Assembly: GCA_052035735.1 (NCBI GenBank) | Contig: JBPOHI010000065.1 | Span: 8,424 to 72,423 of the forward strand | Length of the DNA: 64,000 bases | Source of the DNA: JAGPDF01 sp052035735 | GTDB lineage: Bacteria; Acidobacteriota; Thermoanaerobaculia; Multivoradales; JAGPDF01 | Direction of reading: 5' to 3' | Shown here: in pieces, positions 47,492 to 55,348 of the stretch | Numbering within the stretch: position 1 is the stretch's first letter | Layout of the letters: every line of letters begins with the position of its first letter | Notes under the pieces: generated by a model | The model's database searches: none | Told to the model about the DNA's origin: nothing | Seen by the model: only the letters and a program-made list of their open reading frames with translations | Translations under genes and position numbers: made by a program

Positions 47492-50071
47492 TTGGCATCC
47501 CCTCGAAACCGTCGCCACATCCTCGTTCCTGGCTCGCCGAGCGTCGAGAGGTACACCCCACACGGTCGCAGGATTGAGCCGAAGAAGGCACCTGCTCCAG
47601 CGAGTCGCCCAGCTCACGGCGCTGCCCTGAAGCTAGCGATGGAGGTCGCGGCCGAGCAGGCCGTCGAGCGTCGGAAGGCCGCGGCCGATGCCGGCATCCT
47701 CGTGCACGAGGCTGTAGCTGTCCTCTACGTTCAGTTCGAGAGCCAGCCAGGCGTGCCGCTCAAGCTCACTAGCCTCGAAGACGCCAGAGCGGGAATTGAG
47801 CTCGTCGCCGTAACGCAGAGCAAGACGGCGGAACCAGAGCCGAGGACGATCGAGCGGGCGACAGTCCTTGTGCCGTACGGAAAGGTAAAGCACTTCATCA
47901 CGCGCTTCGAGCAGTACTCGAATCCTACGCCCAAGAAGAAAGGCGAGCGTCGCCACGAGGACATGCTCGATCCCGTCGCAACGCTTCGCCTCGCCACCCT
48001 GCGCGGCCTCTGGACTGACGGCGAGGAGGTCTATCCCACGGACCAGGAGTCGATTTGGTGGGAGGTTTGGCTGCGGCGCCACGACGGCGAAGAACTCGCG
48101 CGCTTGATGGAGTTCGCGTCGCTCATGGAGCTTGAGGTGGCCGAGCGTCGACTGCAATTTCACGACCGCATAGTGACGCTCGTTCGGGCTACGCCAGTTC
48201 AACTTTCGGCTTCTGTCGACGTGCTGAACGACCTCGCTGAGGTGCAGCGGGCGAAGGAGTCGGCCGCGGTGTTCGTGGACATGGGCCCAGAGGAGCAGGC
48301 GGAATGGGCCAAGGAGCTGCTGGCGCGCATAACCGGACCGGATGTGAATTCACCGGCGGCTTGCATCCTCGATACAGGTGTCAACCGGTCTCACCCGCTG
48401 TTAGAGATCGCTGCCGCCGCTGAAGACTGCACTGCTGTGGACCCCACGTGGGGGCCGGAGGACAACGGTGGTGGCCCTCAGATGATGGGCCACGGCACGC
48501 AGATGGCCGGCCTCGCGTTGTTTGGCGATCTGACTCCAGTCCTCGCCGGGTCGCAGCCCGTCCTGCTCGAGCATCGCCTCGAATCGGTAAAGATTCTCCC
48601 GCCGAAGGGAGCAAACAAGCCCGAGCTGTATGGTGCCATCACGGCCGAGGCCGCAAGCCGGGCCGAAGTTCAGGCGCCGAACCGGCGCCGCTGTTTTGCG
48701 ATGGCGGTTACCGCGACGGACAAGCGGGATCGAGGCCAACCGACCTCATGGTCCTCAGCGGTGGACGCACTGGCCGCCGGCCGGGCATTCGACCCCGCGA
48801 CGCAGGGATTGATCTATTTCGATGACAAGGAAGACGGCCTGGAGCGTCGCCTGTTCATCGTAAGCGCTGGCAACGTGGACCCTGCCAGACTGGCCGTCGA
48901 CCATCTCGATCGGAGTGACACAGAACCGGTGCACGATCCCGCACAGGCTTGGAACGCCCTCACGGTGGGAGCGTTCACCGAACGCGTGTCGATCGATGAT
49001 CAGGCTTGGAACGCCTGGGAGCCCGTGGCCGCCGCAGGCGACCTCTCTCCTTGGAGTACGACATCTGTGACCTTTGAGAGGCAATGGCCGCTCAAGCCGG
49101 ATGTCGTATTCGAGGGTGGGAACGTAGTCCGGAATCCCAAGAGTGAGGTCGACATCGGGTGTGCTGACCTCTGCCTCTTGTCTACGCACTACAAGCCATC
49201 AGCGAAGCCATTTGTCATCAGTGATGGGACAAGCGCGGCGACCGCTCAGGCTGCGCGCATGGCGGCCATCATCAGCGCGCAATACCCCACACTGTGGCCC
49301 GAGTCGGTTCGCGGACTCATCGTGCACTCCGCTGAGTGGACTCGAGCTATGCAAGCACACCTCAAGGGCGCCGCCGGCAAGCGGGAGCGCGAGCTGTTGG
49401 TGCGTCGCTATGGATTTGGAGTCCCAAAGCTCTCACGCGCACTGCGCAGCGCCAATGACGCGCTGACCCTGATTGCCCAGAGCACAATTCGGCCATTTGC
49501 GGCTGGAGAGAAGGACCCGCACAAGCGGCAGATGGGCGAGATTCAGTTTTTCGACCTGCCTTGGCCCAAGGACGTCCTCCAGGGTCTCGGCGAGCAGCCA
49601 GTTCGTCTCCGGGTCACGCTGTCGTACTTCATCGAGCCCAACCCGGGGCGCCGCGGTTGGACGAAGCGGCATCGGTATGCCTCTCATGGCCTGCGCTTCG
49701 ACGTAAAGGGCCCCACTGAGTCGCTCGATGAGTTCCGCAAGCGTCTGAACCAGCAGGCTCTCGATGAAGAAGAAGAGAGGCCCAAGGCTGACGGCTCCGA
49801 CAGCTGGTATCTCGGCGAGCAGGCCCGGAGTCGCGGGTCGATCCACTCGGACCTGCTATCGGGCTTCGCTGCAGACCTCGCCGAGCGCGGGGTAATAGGC
49901 GTTATCCCAGTCAGCGGCTGGTGGAAGGAACAGCCGAAGCGCGATCGGAGTGAGAAGGGCGCCCGCTATGCGCTTGTCGTCTCGATCGAGACCGACGCTT
50001 CCGACGTCGACATCTGGACACCGGTAGCTACCGAAGTGGGCGTTCCCATCGCAACCGAAGTAGAGGTTTGA
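47492..50071 (+). CDS. ietS: Subtilisin-like S8 peptidase, IetS-like
   Basis: The 859-residue protein starts at TTG 47492 behind GAGGAGG and has no signal peptide, so it acts in the cytoplasm. The catalytic triad is complete: Asp in ACILDTGVNRSHP near residue 292, His in MMGHGTQMAGL near 332, Ser in SDGTSAATAQAARM near 578. The N-terminal ~280 residues and C-terminal ~230 residues are specific to this group. With the preceding AAA ATPase it forms the IetAS pair; the ATPase is thought to control the protease. Its place beside repA argues for an addiction or defence role on the element. Confidence 0.88.
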   Translation: MASPRNRRHILVPGSPSVERYTPHGRRIEPKKAPAPASRPAHGAALKLAMEVAAEQAVERRKAAADAGILVHEAVAVLYVQFESQPGVPLKLTSLEDARAGIELVAVTQSKTAEPEPRTIERATVLVPYGKVKHFITRFEQYSNPTPKKKGERRHEDMLDPVATLRLATLRGLWTDGEEVYPTDQESIWWEVWLRRHDGEELARLMEFASLMELEVAERRLQFHDRIVTLVRATPVQLSASVDVLNDLAEVQRAKESAAVFVDMGPEEQAEWAKELLARITGPDVNSPAACILDTGVNRSHPLLEIAAAAEDCTAVDPTWGPEDNGGGPQMMGHGTQMAGLALFGDLTPVLAGSQPVLLEHRLESVKILPPKGANKPELYGAITAEAASRAEVQAPNRRRCFAMAVTATDKRDRGQPTSWSSAVDALAAGRAFDPATQGLIYFDDKEDGLERRLFIVSAGNVDPARLAVDHLDRSDTEPVHDPAQAWNALTVGAFTERVSIDDQAWNAWEPVAAAGDLSPWSTTSVTFERQWPLKPDVVFEGGNVVRNPKSEVDIGCADLCLLSTHYKPSAKPFVISDGTSAATAQAARMAAIISAQYPTLWPESVRGLIVHSAEWTRAMQAHLKGAAGKRERELLVRRYGFGVPKLSRALRSANDALTLIAQSTIRPFAAGEKDPHKRQMGEIQFFDLPWPKDVLQGLGEQPVRLRVTLSYFIEPNPGRRGWTKRHRYASHGLRFDVKGPTESLDEFRKRLNQQALDEEEERPKADGSDSWYLGEQARSRGSIHSDLLSGFAADLAERGVIGVIPVSGWWKEQPKRDRSEKGARYALVVSIETDASDVDIWTPVATEVGVPIATEVEV

Positions 50072-50279
50072 ACGAGAGAAGGTGCAAGCGGAGCGCGTCC
50101 GACAAGCGACAATTGCTCACTCGTCGATAGCTCAGAGGTGGCTCCCGCCCGCTGTTTTCTTGAACAAGGCTGATCTCGGCGACCAGGCCGGAGTCGCAAG
50201 CAGCGGACCAGCGTCCGCGACGGCACGGCCAATTTCAGGCACCTGTCTGACACGACGGCGTTGGACTCCTCGTGGCCGA

Positions 50280-50296
50280 CCGATGAAACTGTGACG
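50280..50296 (+). repeat. Isolated copy of the TGAAACTGTGACG repeat
   Basis: CCGATGAAACTGTGACG is a perfect match to the 17-bp core of the repeats clustered at 52310-52474. It lies in the 242-bp gap between ietS and the convergent ankyrin gene. Confidence 0.6.
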
Positions 50297-50313
50297 GGGC
50301 GGAGGTTCAGCGT

Positions 50314-51897
50314 CTACTCGACGCGAGCCGGCTGCGGCGCGCGGATGAGGATCTCTTCAGCCTGCCCCGGAGGAAGACTCGGCAGCTGTGGGCGGCTGGG
50401 GTGCTGACCGGCTGCCACCCTTGCCCAGTATCCGCGGGGCGGAACGGGAATCCGAAAGCGCCTGCAGGCCTTGGCGAGCCCGCGGCCGGACAGGCCCCAT
50501 TCCTTCGCCAGGGTCTCTACCGGCACGGTCCAGACGCGCTCGAAGAGCGTCGAGCGATCGAGCCGGAGCTCGAGCCCCTTTCGGTGCCATCCCCCGATCC
50601 GCTCAGTTGGGTAAAGGCGAGCAGGAGGCCTCGCCGCCTTCGACTTTGGTCGTTCGACCCCCAGCTTGTCGAGTACCTCTCGAGCTCTGGCGGGCCGGAC
50701 TCGGTCGAACGCGCTCCGGGAGTGCGGAGTTGCCGGGATCAAGCCGACCTTCTTCATGCGGTCTCGCATGCTCGGTGTACGGGCAAGCTCGGTAAGCACT
50801 TCCCGCGAGCAGTGGTCGGCCGTCGCGAGGAGCTTCATCAGGTCGGCAAAGAGGTAGTCGCTGCACCGGAGCAGATCGCGGCGGGCGTTGGCGATCTCCT
50901 CGACAGGGCTCGTCTGCCAACGCACCCCCGCCGCGAACAGAGCGCGGAGCGCCTCGACGGGTCGATGATCGTGGAAGGGCCAATTGGCGCGCGCGAGCTG
51001 TAGGGCAATGACTCTTCCGGAGTCCTTGGGCAGGGCGGAGCGCGCCAGAATCGCGATCACATTCTCGTTGGCGGCCGAGAAGAAGAGCTCCTCGTAGTCG
51101 TCTCGGGCCGGGTCGGGTCGCAGGCGTTCGAGGATGGAGGCGTGCCCCCCGCTGCACGCTTGCTGAATGGCGCTGCGCCCTTCGTCCTCGTCCTCTTCAT
51201 CGTCTCGGATGCCCATGTAGTCCATGTCGGGAGCCGGAGCGTGGGGGTCCGCTCCGGCCCAGAGGCAGAGCAGCACTCCCTTCTCGTGGCCCTCTCTCGC
51301 GTGGTGGGCGAGCGCGATGTCGAGCGCCGTCTGAATCCTCGGCTCGTCGAGTCGGTGCCGCTTCGCGAAACCGAGGAGCGGCTTGTTGCTCGTGTGGTAT
51401 CCGAGCGCATAGGCCAACGCATGGCCCGCAGTGAGATCGACCCCCAGCTCGCGGAAGCGCTCGAAGAGCTTCGAATCGTAGGTCTCGAACAAGATGTCCA
51501 GGTCCACCCGTCGCGGGTTCGCCCCCCACTCCAAGAGCAGGTCGAGGAGGTCTCTACGCCTCAACCGCAGGGCTTTGTCGAGGGGACACTCCGGCTCCAG
51601 AGCGAGGTCGTACCCGTTCGCGACGAGGAGCAGAACCAGGGAGTGATCCTGCCGATCCAGGGCGATCTCTAGGGCAGACCGATGGCGTCGCCGCTCGGCT
51701 GGAGAGCCCGCCGCGAGCTGAAGCGGTCGGCCGGCTCGGATCCAACGCTCGACATCGTAGAGGCATCCCAGCCGGCAAAGGCGGTGGAGCTCCTCCAATT
51801 CCGCGGCAGCTGCCGTTAGCCGTGCGGCGCTCCGCGATGCCCGGGGTTCCGGATTCGCCCGCGGATCAACGAACTGCGCGCCTGTTCCTGTCTTCAC
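50314..51897 (-). CDS. Ankyrin-repeat protein with C-terminal GRGYWA-type domain
   Basis: The 527-residue protein has ankyrin-like helices over about residues 30-370 (RSALEIALDRQDHSLVLLLVANGYDL, PLDKALRLRRRDLLDLLLEWGANP, SAIQQACSGGHASILERL). Its last 100 residues contain LFERVWTVPVETLAKEWGLSGRGLAKACRRFRIPVPPRGYWARVAAG split over a helix-turn-helix-like pattern, a small domain I recognise from many uncharacterised proteins of mobile elements (E-x-V-W, G-x-x-L-A-K-x-C, P-P-x-G-Y-W). Function is unknown; DNA binding by the C-terminus and protein contacts through ankyrins are inferred. It converges on ietS. Confidence 0.65.
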   Translation of the reverse strand: MKTGTGAQFVDPRANPEPRASRSAARLTAAAAELEELHRLCRLGCLYDVERWIRAGRPLQLAAGSPAERRRHRSALEIALDRQDHSLVLLLVANGYDLALEPECPLDKALRLRRRDLLDLLLEWGANPRRVDLDILFETYDSKLFERFRELGVDLTAGHALAYALGYHTSNKPLLGFAKRHRLDEPRIQTALDIALAHHAREGHEKGVLLCLWAGADPHAPAPDMDYMGIRDDEEDEDEGRSAIQQACSGGHASILERLRPDPARDDYEELFFSAANENVIAILARSALPKDSGRVIALQLARANWPFHDHRPVEALRALFAAGVRWQTSPVEEIANARRDLLRCSDYLFADLMKLLATADHCSREVLTELARTPSMRDRMKKVGLIPATPHSRSAFDRVRPARAREVLDKLGVERPKSKAARPPARLYPTERIGGWHRKGLELRLDRSTLFERVWTVPVETLAKEWGLSGRGLAKACRRFRIPVPPRGYWARVAAGQHPSRPQLPSLPPGQAEEILIRAPQPARVE

Positions 51898-51953
51898 GGT
51901 CCCCCCTTCCCTGTCTCCTCGACCCCTTGGCTCACCCTAGACCGGCGAGCCGG

Positions 51954-51993
51954 CCGTCAAGGGTTCCCTGGCGGCGCTTCGCGCCCTTGACGG
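51954..51993. promoter_or_regulatory. Inverted repeat CCGTCAAGGG ... CCCTTGACGG
   Basis: A perfect 10-bp inverted repeat (51954-51963 and 51984-51993) with a 20-bp spacer lies between the ankyrin gene and the small zinc-ribbon gene, which diverge here. A related repeat with GTCAAGGC/GCCTTGAC arms lies at 52675-52716 before ardC. The pair suggests a common regulator or transcript structure. Confidence 0.45.
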
Positions 51994-52056
51994 CTCGTCT
52001 TCTCCCGCCGGTCCCTCCCTCGCCGTGGTCGACAGCGACACGAAAGGGAGGATCCG

Positions 52057-52260
52057 ATGAACCACCACCGCCTCGTTCGAATTTACCGCCCCTCACAGGA
52101 AACCGTCTGCTCCGAGTGCCGGCACCCGCTCCGGGTGGGCGACTATCACCTCGAGCCGATGTCTCGCGACTCCAAGACCGTCTGGTGCAGCGAGCGTTGC
52201 GCCGAGGTTGCCGAGCGCGCAGGTCACAGAGCTCCCCAGACGCTCACTTTCGTCCTCTGA
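52057..52260 (+). CDS. Small Cys-rich zinc-ribbon protein
   Basis: This 67-residue protein starts at ATG 52057 behind GGGAGG. Four cysteines in two pairs (SECRHP near residue 19 and WCSERC near 46-50) form a treble-clef or zinc-ribbon pattern, as in small plasmid-encoded proteins. No enzymatic part is present. It opens the conjugation module; a regulatory role is possible but not shown. Confidence 0.6.
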   Translation: MNHHRLVRIYRPSQETVCSECRHPLRVGDYHLEPMSRDSKTVWCSERCAEVAERAGHRAPQTLTFVL

Positions 52261-52309
52261 TCGGCTAGCCCGCGATCCGAGCATCGACAGTGCCAGTGCC
52301 GACGCGCCT

Positions 52310-52474
52310 ACCGATGAAACTGTGACGCCCGCGCGTTCGCGGCGCTGCGGAGAGGTCTGCGGACTCCGCTCAGCCTTCCAGATGAAACGGTGACGGCCTC
52401 ACCGATGAAACGGCGACGCCGGGCCGCGGTTCACCGCTGAAACTGTGACGCCGCACCGATGATGCGGTGACGCG
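52310..52474 (+). repeat. Five imperfect ~20-bp direct repeats, iteron-like
   Basis: Consensus ACCGATGAAACTGTGACGCC occurs at 52310-52329, 52378-52397, 52401-52420, 52433-52452 and 52455-52474, with start spacings of about 68, 23, 32 and 22 bp. All copies have the same orientation. The 552-bp region 52261-52812 otherwise has no gene. Iterons of a replication origin, or the multiple terminal repeats of a lost IS21-type element, are the two readings. Confidence 0.7.
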
Positions 52475-52674
52475 ACAGTGGGCCAACTCGCTGGCCCTGC
52501 TGCGCTTGTACGCCCCTCCTGTAGTTCCCTCTAGAGAATCCCTCTAGCTATCCGGTAGTAGCCAGCGGGCGACTGCGGAAATCGGGCTGGAACGACGATT
52601 CGAGGAACCAGATTCCACCTCCCGCTGCGCTCTTCCCCCCAACGCACGACCAGTCTCATCGGCCGCTCCGGGGT

Positions 52675-52716
52675 GTCAAGGCCGAGCCCTCCGGGTGGCC
52701 TGCGGCCAGCCTTGAC
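52675..52716. promoter_or_regulatory. Inverted repeat GTCAAGGC ... GCCTTGAC before ardC
   Basis: Arms GTCAAGGC (52675-52682) and GCCTTGAC (52709-52716) are separated by 26 bp, about 100 bp upstream of the ardC ATG. The arms repeat the GTCAAGG core of the inverted repeat at 51954-51993. An operator or attenuator role is inferred. Confidence 0.45.
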
Positions 52717-52812
52717 GCTTCCTCGCGGCCCGACTGGGTCGTCAGGTGCGTTGAGGGGAAGCCCTCAGGGTTCTCGGAATCCACCGAGAACGGCACCGAG
52801 AGGAGCTCGGCA

Positions 52813-53754
52813 ATGTCGAAGGTCTACGAAGTGATCACCGATCAGATCCTGGCGCAGTTGGAGCAGGGAGTGGTTCCGTGGGCGCGGCCCTGGAAGGTGG
52901 ATGGCCTCGCGCCGTCGAACCTGGTGTCGCGGCGGCCGTACCGCGGGATCAACGTTTTCCTCCTCGGTTTCCGCGCGGCATCGACTCCCTGGTGGCTGAC
53001 CTTTCGCCAGGCCAAGGCGCTGGGCGGGGCGATCCGCGCGGGCGAGCGCTCGACGCCCGTGATCTTCTGGCGCTGGGTCGACCGGAGCGGTCGTGAGACC
53101 GAAGCAGGGGGCGCCAGCGAGGGGAGCCGTACTCCGAGGCGCGAGCGGCTCCCCGTTCTGCGTTACTACTCGGTGTTCAACCTCGACCAGACCGAAGGGA
53201 TCGATCCGTCGAAGGTCCCGGCTGCCGACGCCGTGGCGGTCGCCCCGGTGCCGACGGCGGAAGAGATCGTCGCCGGCTTCCAGGAACCGCCGACGATCGA
53301 GCATCGGGGGCAGCCGCGTGCCTTCTATCGCCCCGCGACGGACAGCGTGACGATGCCGCCGCGCAGCGCGTTTGGTCGCATCGAGGGCTACTACTCGACG
53401 CTCTTCCACGAGCTCACCCACGCGACCGGCCACGCCAAGCGACTGGCGCGAATCGGCTTCGACAAGAACCACGCGGCGCCGTTCGGCTCCGAGCCGTACG
53501 CTCGCGAAGAGCTGGTGGCTGAGCTGGGAGCCGCGTTCCTGTGCGGGGAGGCCGGGATCGAGCCCGATATTCCGAACTCGGCCGCGTACATCGACCACTG
53601 GCGCCAGAACCTCTCGCGCGACTCGCGGCTGGTGATCACCGCCGCGCAGCAGGCCCAGCGTGCAGCGGACTACATTCTCGGCCGCACGACTAAGCTGCTC
53701 GAAGAGTCGGCGGTTCTCGCGCAGGAGCCTGCCGGAGACGAGCAAGCCGCTTGA
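52813..53754 (+). CDS. ardC: ArdC-like antirestriction protein
   Basis: The 313-residue protein has the ArdC N-terminal ssDNA-binding domain (YEVITDQILAQLEQGVVPWARPW, NVFLLGFRA, WWLTFRQAKALGG; residues 1-120) and a zincin-like C-terminal domain with metal motif FHELTHATGH near residue 197. ArdC proteins protect incoming conjugative DNA against restriction. ATG 52813 has a GAGGAG site. It precedes ssb by 74 nt, the usual leading-region pair expressed early after transfer. Confidence 0.9.
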   Translation: MSKVYEVITDQILAQLEQGVVPWARPWKVDGLAPSNLVSRRPYRGINVFLLGFRAASTPWWLTFRQAKALGGAIRAGERSTPVIFWRWVDRSGRETEAGGASEGSRTPRRERLPVLRYYSVFNLDQTEGIDPSKVPAADAVAVAPVPTAEEIVAGFQEPPTIEHRGQPRAFYRPATDSVTMPPRSAFGRIEGYYSTLFHELTHATGHAKRLARIGFDKNHAAPFGSEPYAREELVAELGAAFLCGEAGIEPDIPNSAAYIDHWRQNLSRDSRLVITAAQQAQRAADYILGRTTKLLEESAVLAQEPAGDEQAA

Positions 53755-53773
53755 CGCGGTCCCGGGTCACCCG

Positions 53774-53815
53774 GTAGCGTCCGCATGTCAACGGATGTTG
53801 ACATACGGACGCTAC
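53774..53815. promoter_or_regulatory. 19-bp-arm palindrome upstream of ssb
   Basis: GTAGCGTCCGCATGTCAAC (53774-53792), a GGAT centre and GTTGACATACGGACGCTAC (53797-53815) form an inverted repeat with one mismatch in 19 bp. It lies 14 bp before the ssb ATG and shares the core GTCAACGRATGTTGACAT with the site upstream of trbB (62994-63011). It could be an operator, or a hairpin promoter active on single-stranded transferred DNA. Confidence 0.65.
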
Positions 53816-53828
53816 AACGGGAGGTTCC

Positions 53829-54176
53829 ATGCTGAACAAGGTGCAGCTCATCGGTCACGTAGGGCAGGACCCGGAGATTCGCGAGACGCCGCAAGGCACG
53901 AAGGTCGCCGACCTTCGTCTGGCCACGTCCCGCTACTGGCGCGACGGCGAAGGGAATCGCCAGGAGGAGACGGAGTGGCACCGCGTCGTCTTCTGGGGCA
54001 AGACCGCCGAGAACGTCGCCACGGTGCTCGCCAAGGGGCGGCTGGTCTACGTCGAAGGACGAATCCAGACCCGCTCCTGGGAGGACGAGACCGGAAAACA
54101 CTTTCGCACCGAGGTGATCGCGGAGACTTGGCAGGCACTGACCCGTGGCGCCGCTTCGGAGGAAGCCGCGGCGTAG
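53829..54176 (+). CDS. ssb: Single-stranded DNA-binding protein
   Basis: The 115-residue protein is a single OB-fold SSB: MLNKVQLIGHVGQDPEIRET, DLRLATSRYWRD, TEWHRVVFWGKTAENVATVL, GRLVYVEGRIQTRSWED. It lacks the long flexible linker and the acidic DDxPF-like tail of chromosomal SSBs, ending in GAASEEAAA, so it probably does not recruit the usual partners. It is typical of plasmid leading regions. Confidence 0.93.
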   Translation: MLNKVQLIGHVGQDPEIRETPQGTKVADLRLATSRYWRDGEGNRQEETEWHRVVFWGKTAENVATVLAKGRLVYVEGRIQTRSWEDETGKHFRTEVIAETWQALTRGAASEEAAA

Positions 54177-54283
54177 AGGCAATTCAGGGCGGGAGACGAC
54201 CTCCGGCTCTATACGACTCTCCCCCGCAATCCCCACTCCATCCCGACCGTCGAGCCGGGAGAACTCTCGCCAGGAGGCGCAAT

Positions 54284-54430
54284 GTGCGACATCGATCGAA
54301 TCTGCCCAACCACCACCGAGCTCGGGCCGTCGTCCGAGTTCTTCTCGTTCTCCTCGCCCTGCCGATCGTCCTCTTCGCTGCGATCGCGGGCGGGGCACTC
54401 TCGGCCACGCGAGTTCGGCCGCGGTTCTGA
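54284..54430 (+). CDS. Small single-span membrane protein
   Basis: A GTG at 54284, 6 nt after AGGAGG, opens a 48-codon frame encoding a basic N-terminus (RHRSNLPNHHRARA) and one strong membrane helix (VVRVLLVLLALPIVLFAAIAGGAL). It is too short for a family call. An alternative ATG two bases earlier (54282) opens a different frame continuing to 54707, but the hydrophobic frame looks more protein-like here. Confidence 0.45.
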   Translation: MRHRSNLPNHHRARAVVRVLLVLLALPIVLFAAIAGGALSATRVRPRF

Positions 54431-54461
54431 AGTGCAGGCCCTCGATGCCCGATCGTGGAGG

Positions 54462-54707
54462 ATGCCCTTTGCCACGGCCGAGCGCATCTACCGTTGTCTG
54501 GGAGGGGGTCGGCCGGCGCGTGCGGGCGACGTATTCCAGCGGCGGGAGGAGGTGAGTCGTTCCACGATCCGTAGGTGGCGGCGGTCGGGATGGGTCGTCC
54601 TACGCGATCGCACTGTTCTCACCGCGAAGGGCTGTGCTGCCCTTCCGATCCACCAGGAGGTCGTGGAGTTCGCTCGACGATCGGGTCGCAGCACGCTCTT
54701 CCTGTAG
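54462..54707 (+). CDS. Small winged-helix-like protein
   Basis: The 81-residue product (ATG 54462; GTG 54432 directly after the previous stop is the alternative start) contains AERIYRCLGGGRPARAGDVFQRREEVSRSTIRRWRRSGW split over a helix-turn-helix-like pattern, followed by VLTAKGCAAL, as in small regulators. No known family. It precedes the oriT candidate and mobC. Confidence 0.45.
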   Translation: MPFATAERIYRCLGGGRPARAGDVFQRREEVSRSTIRRWRRSGWVVLRDRTVLTAKGCAALPIHQEVVEFARRSGRSTLFL

Positions 54708-54824
54708 GTCCGCACCGTGCCACCCGTTCCGACCCTGAGCTGCTCCGGCGTATCTGCCTGCTCCTCGGTGCCTCCCCTCCCGGAGCTCGAGCGGCTCTCC
54801 GACTGCTGGTTAGGAGCCAGCCAT

Positions 54825-54954
54825 GTTTCCCGGCCCGGGAAACCGCGCCGCCGCATCCGCGGCCGTCGGGTTTCGCCCGGGCGGGAAACGGCTGGCCCCT
54901 GCTCGCTTGGGCTCGCAGGTCGAATCGGCGGCCGAAAGTTGCAAGTTTGCAACT
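54825..54954. other. Candidate oriT upstream of mobC and relaxase
   Basis: Three inverted repeats are packed in 130 bp: GTTTCCCGGCCCGGGAAAC (54825-54843, 8-bp arms), GTTTCGCCCGGGCGGGAAAC (54870-54889) and AGTTGCAAGTTTGCAACT (54937-54954, perfect 8-bp arms). No gene covers them and mobC starts 31 bp later, the usual place of a MOBP-type transfer origin. I could not identify a nick site by sequence. Confidence 0.55.
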
Positions 54955-54985
54955 CTACAGAGAGCACCTTCGACCGGGGGCCGCG

Positions 54986-55348
54986 GTGACCCGCAGCGGA
55001 CGGCCGCGCAAGGATCCGGCGCGGGCTCGCGTCGTCAAGAACGGGGCACATTTCACCCCCGCCGAGGACGGCCGGCTGCGCGAGCGCGCCCGCACCCTCG
55101 GGATTACGGTCGCCGAGCTCCTACGCGCGTCTGCGCTCGGCCGACCGCTTCCCCGTCGTCACCAACCCGACCCGATCGCCTCCGATCAGTGGGTCGAGCT
55201 CGGGCGGCTCGCCGCGAACCTGAATCAGCTCCAGCGAGCGATCAATCGGGGGCAGGCCGAGGACGTGCCGGTCGCGCTTGTGGAGGAGCTCCGCTGCCTG
55301 CTCCACGAGGTCCGCCAGGCGCTCGTCGGCAACGCGGGTGCCGCGTGA
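54986..55348 (+). CDS. mobC: MobC-like relaxosome accessory protein
   Basis: The 120-residue protein starts at GTG 54986 and has a basic N-terminus (SGRPRKDPARARVVKNG), then a ribbon-helix-helix-like part (FTPAEDGRLRERARTLGITVAELLRASAL) and the typical MobC C-terminus (LGRLAANLNQLQRAINRG, LRCLLHEVRQALVG). MobC proteins bind oriT and assist the relaxase in strand opening. Its stop overlaps the relaxase GTG (GTGA). Confidence 0.85.
   Translation: MTRSGRPRKDPARARVVKNGAHFTPAEDGRLRERARTLGITVAELLRASALGRPLPRRHQPDPIASDQWVELGRLAANLNQLQRAINRGQAEDVPVALVEELRCLLHEVRQALVGNAGAA

Noticed and set aside
52310..52474. CRISPR array
   Set aside because: Repeats are imperfect and spaced irregularly (22 to 68 bp start to start), with spacers often only a few bases, and no cas genes are present.
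54282..54707. A single 141-residue gene starting at ATG 54282
   Set aside because: Its first half is Ser/Arg-rich nonsense over the stretch where another frame encodes a clean membrane helix. Two small genes, with the second starting at 54432 or 54462, fit better, though this is not certain.
54823..55344. N-terminal extension of the relaxase from 54823
   Set aside because: The extension would overlap mobC and the oriT candidate and has no relaxase similarity. The GTG at 55345, overlapping the mobC stop, places the catalytic Tyr motif at the usual distance from the N-terminus.
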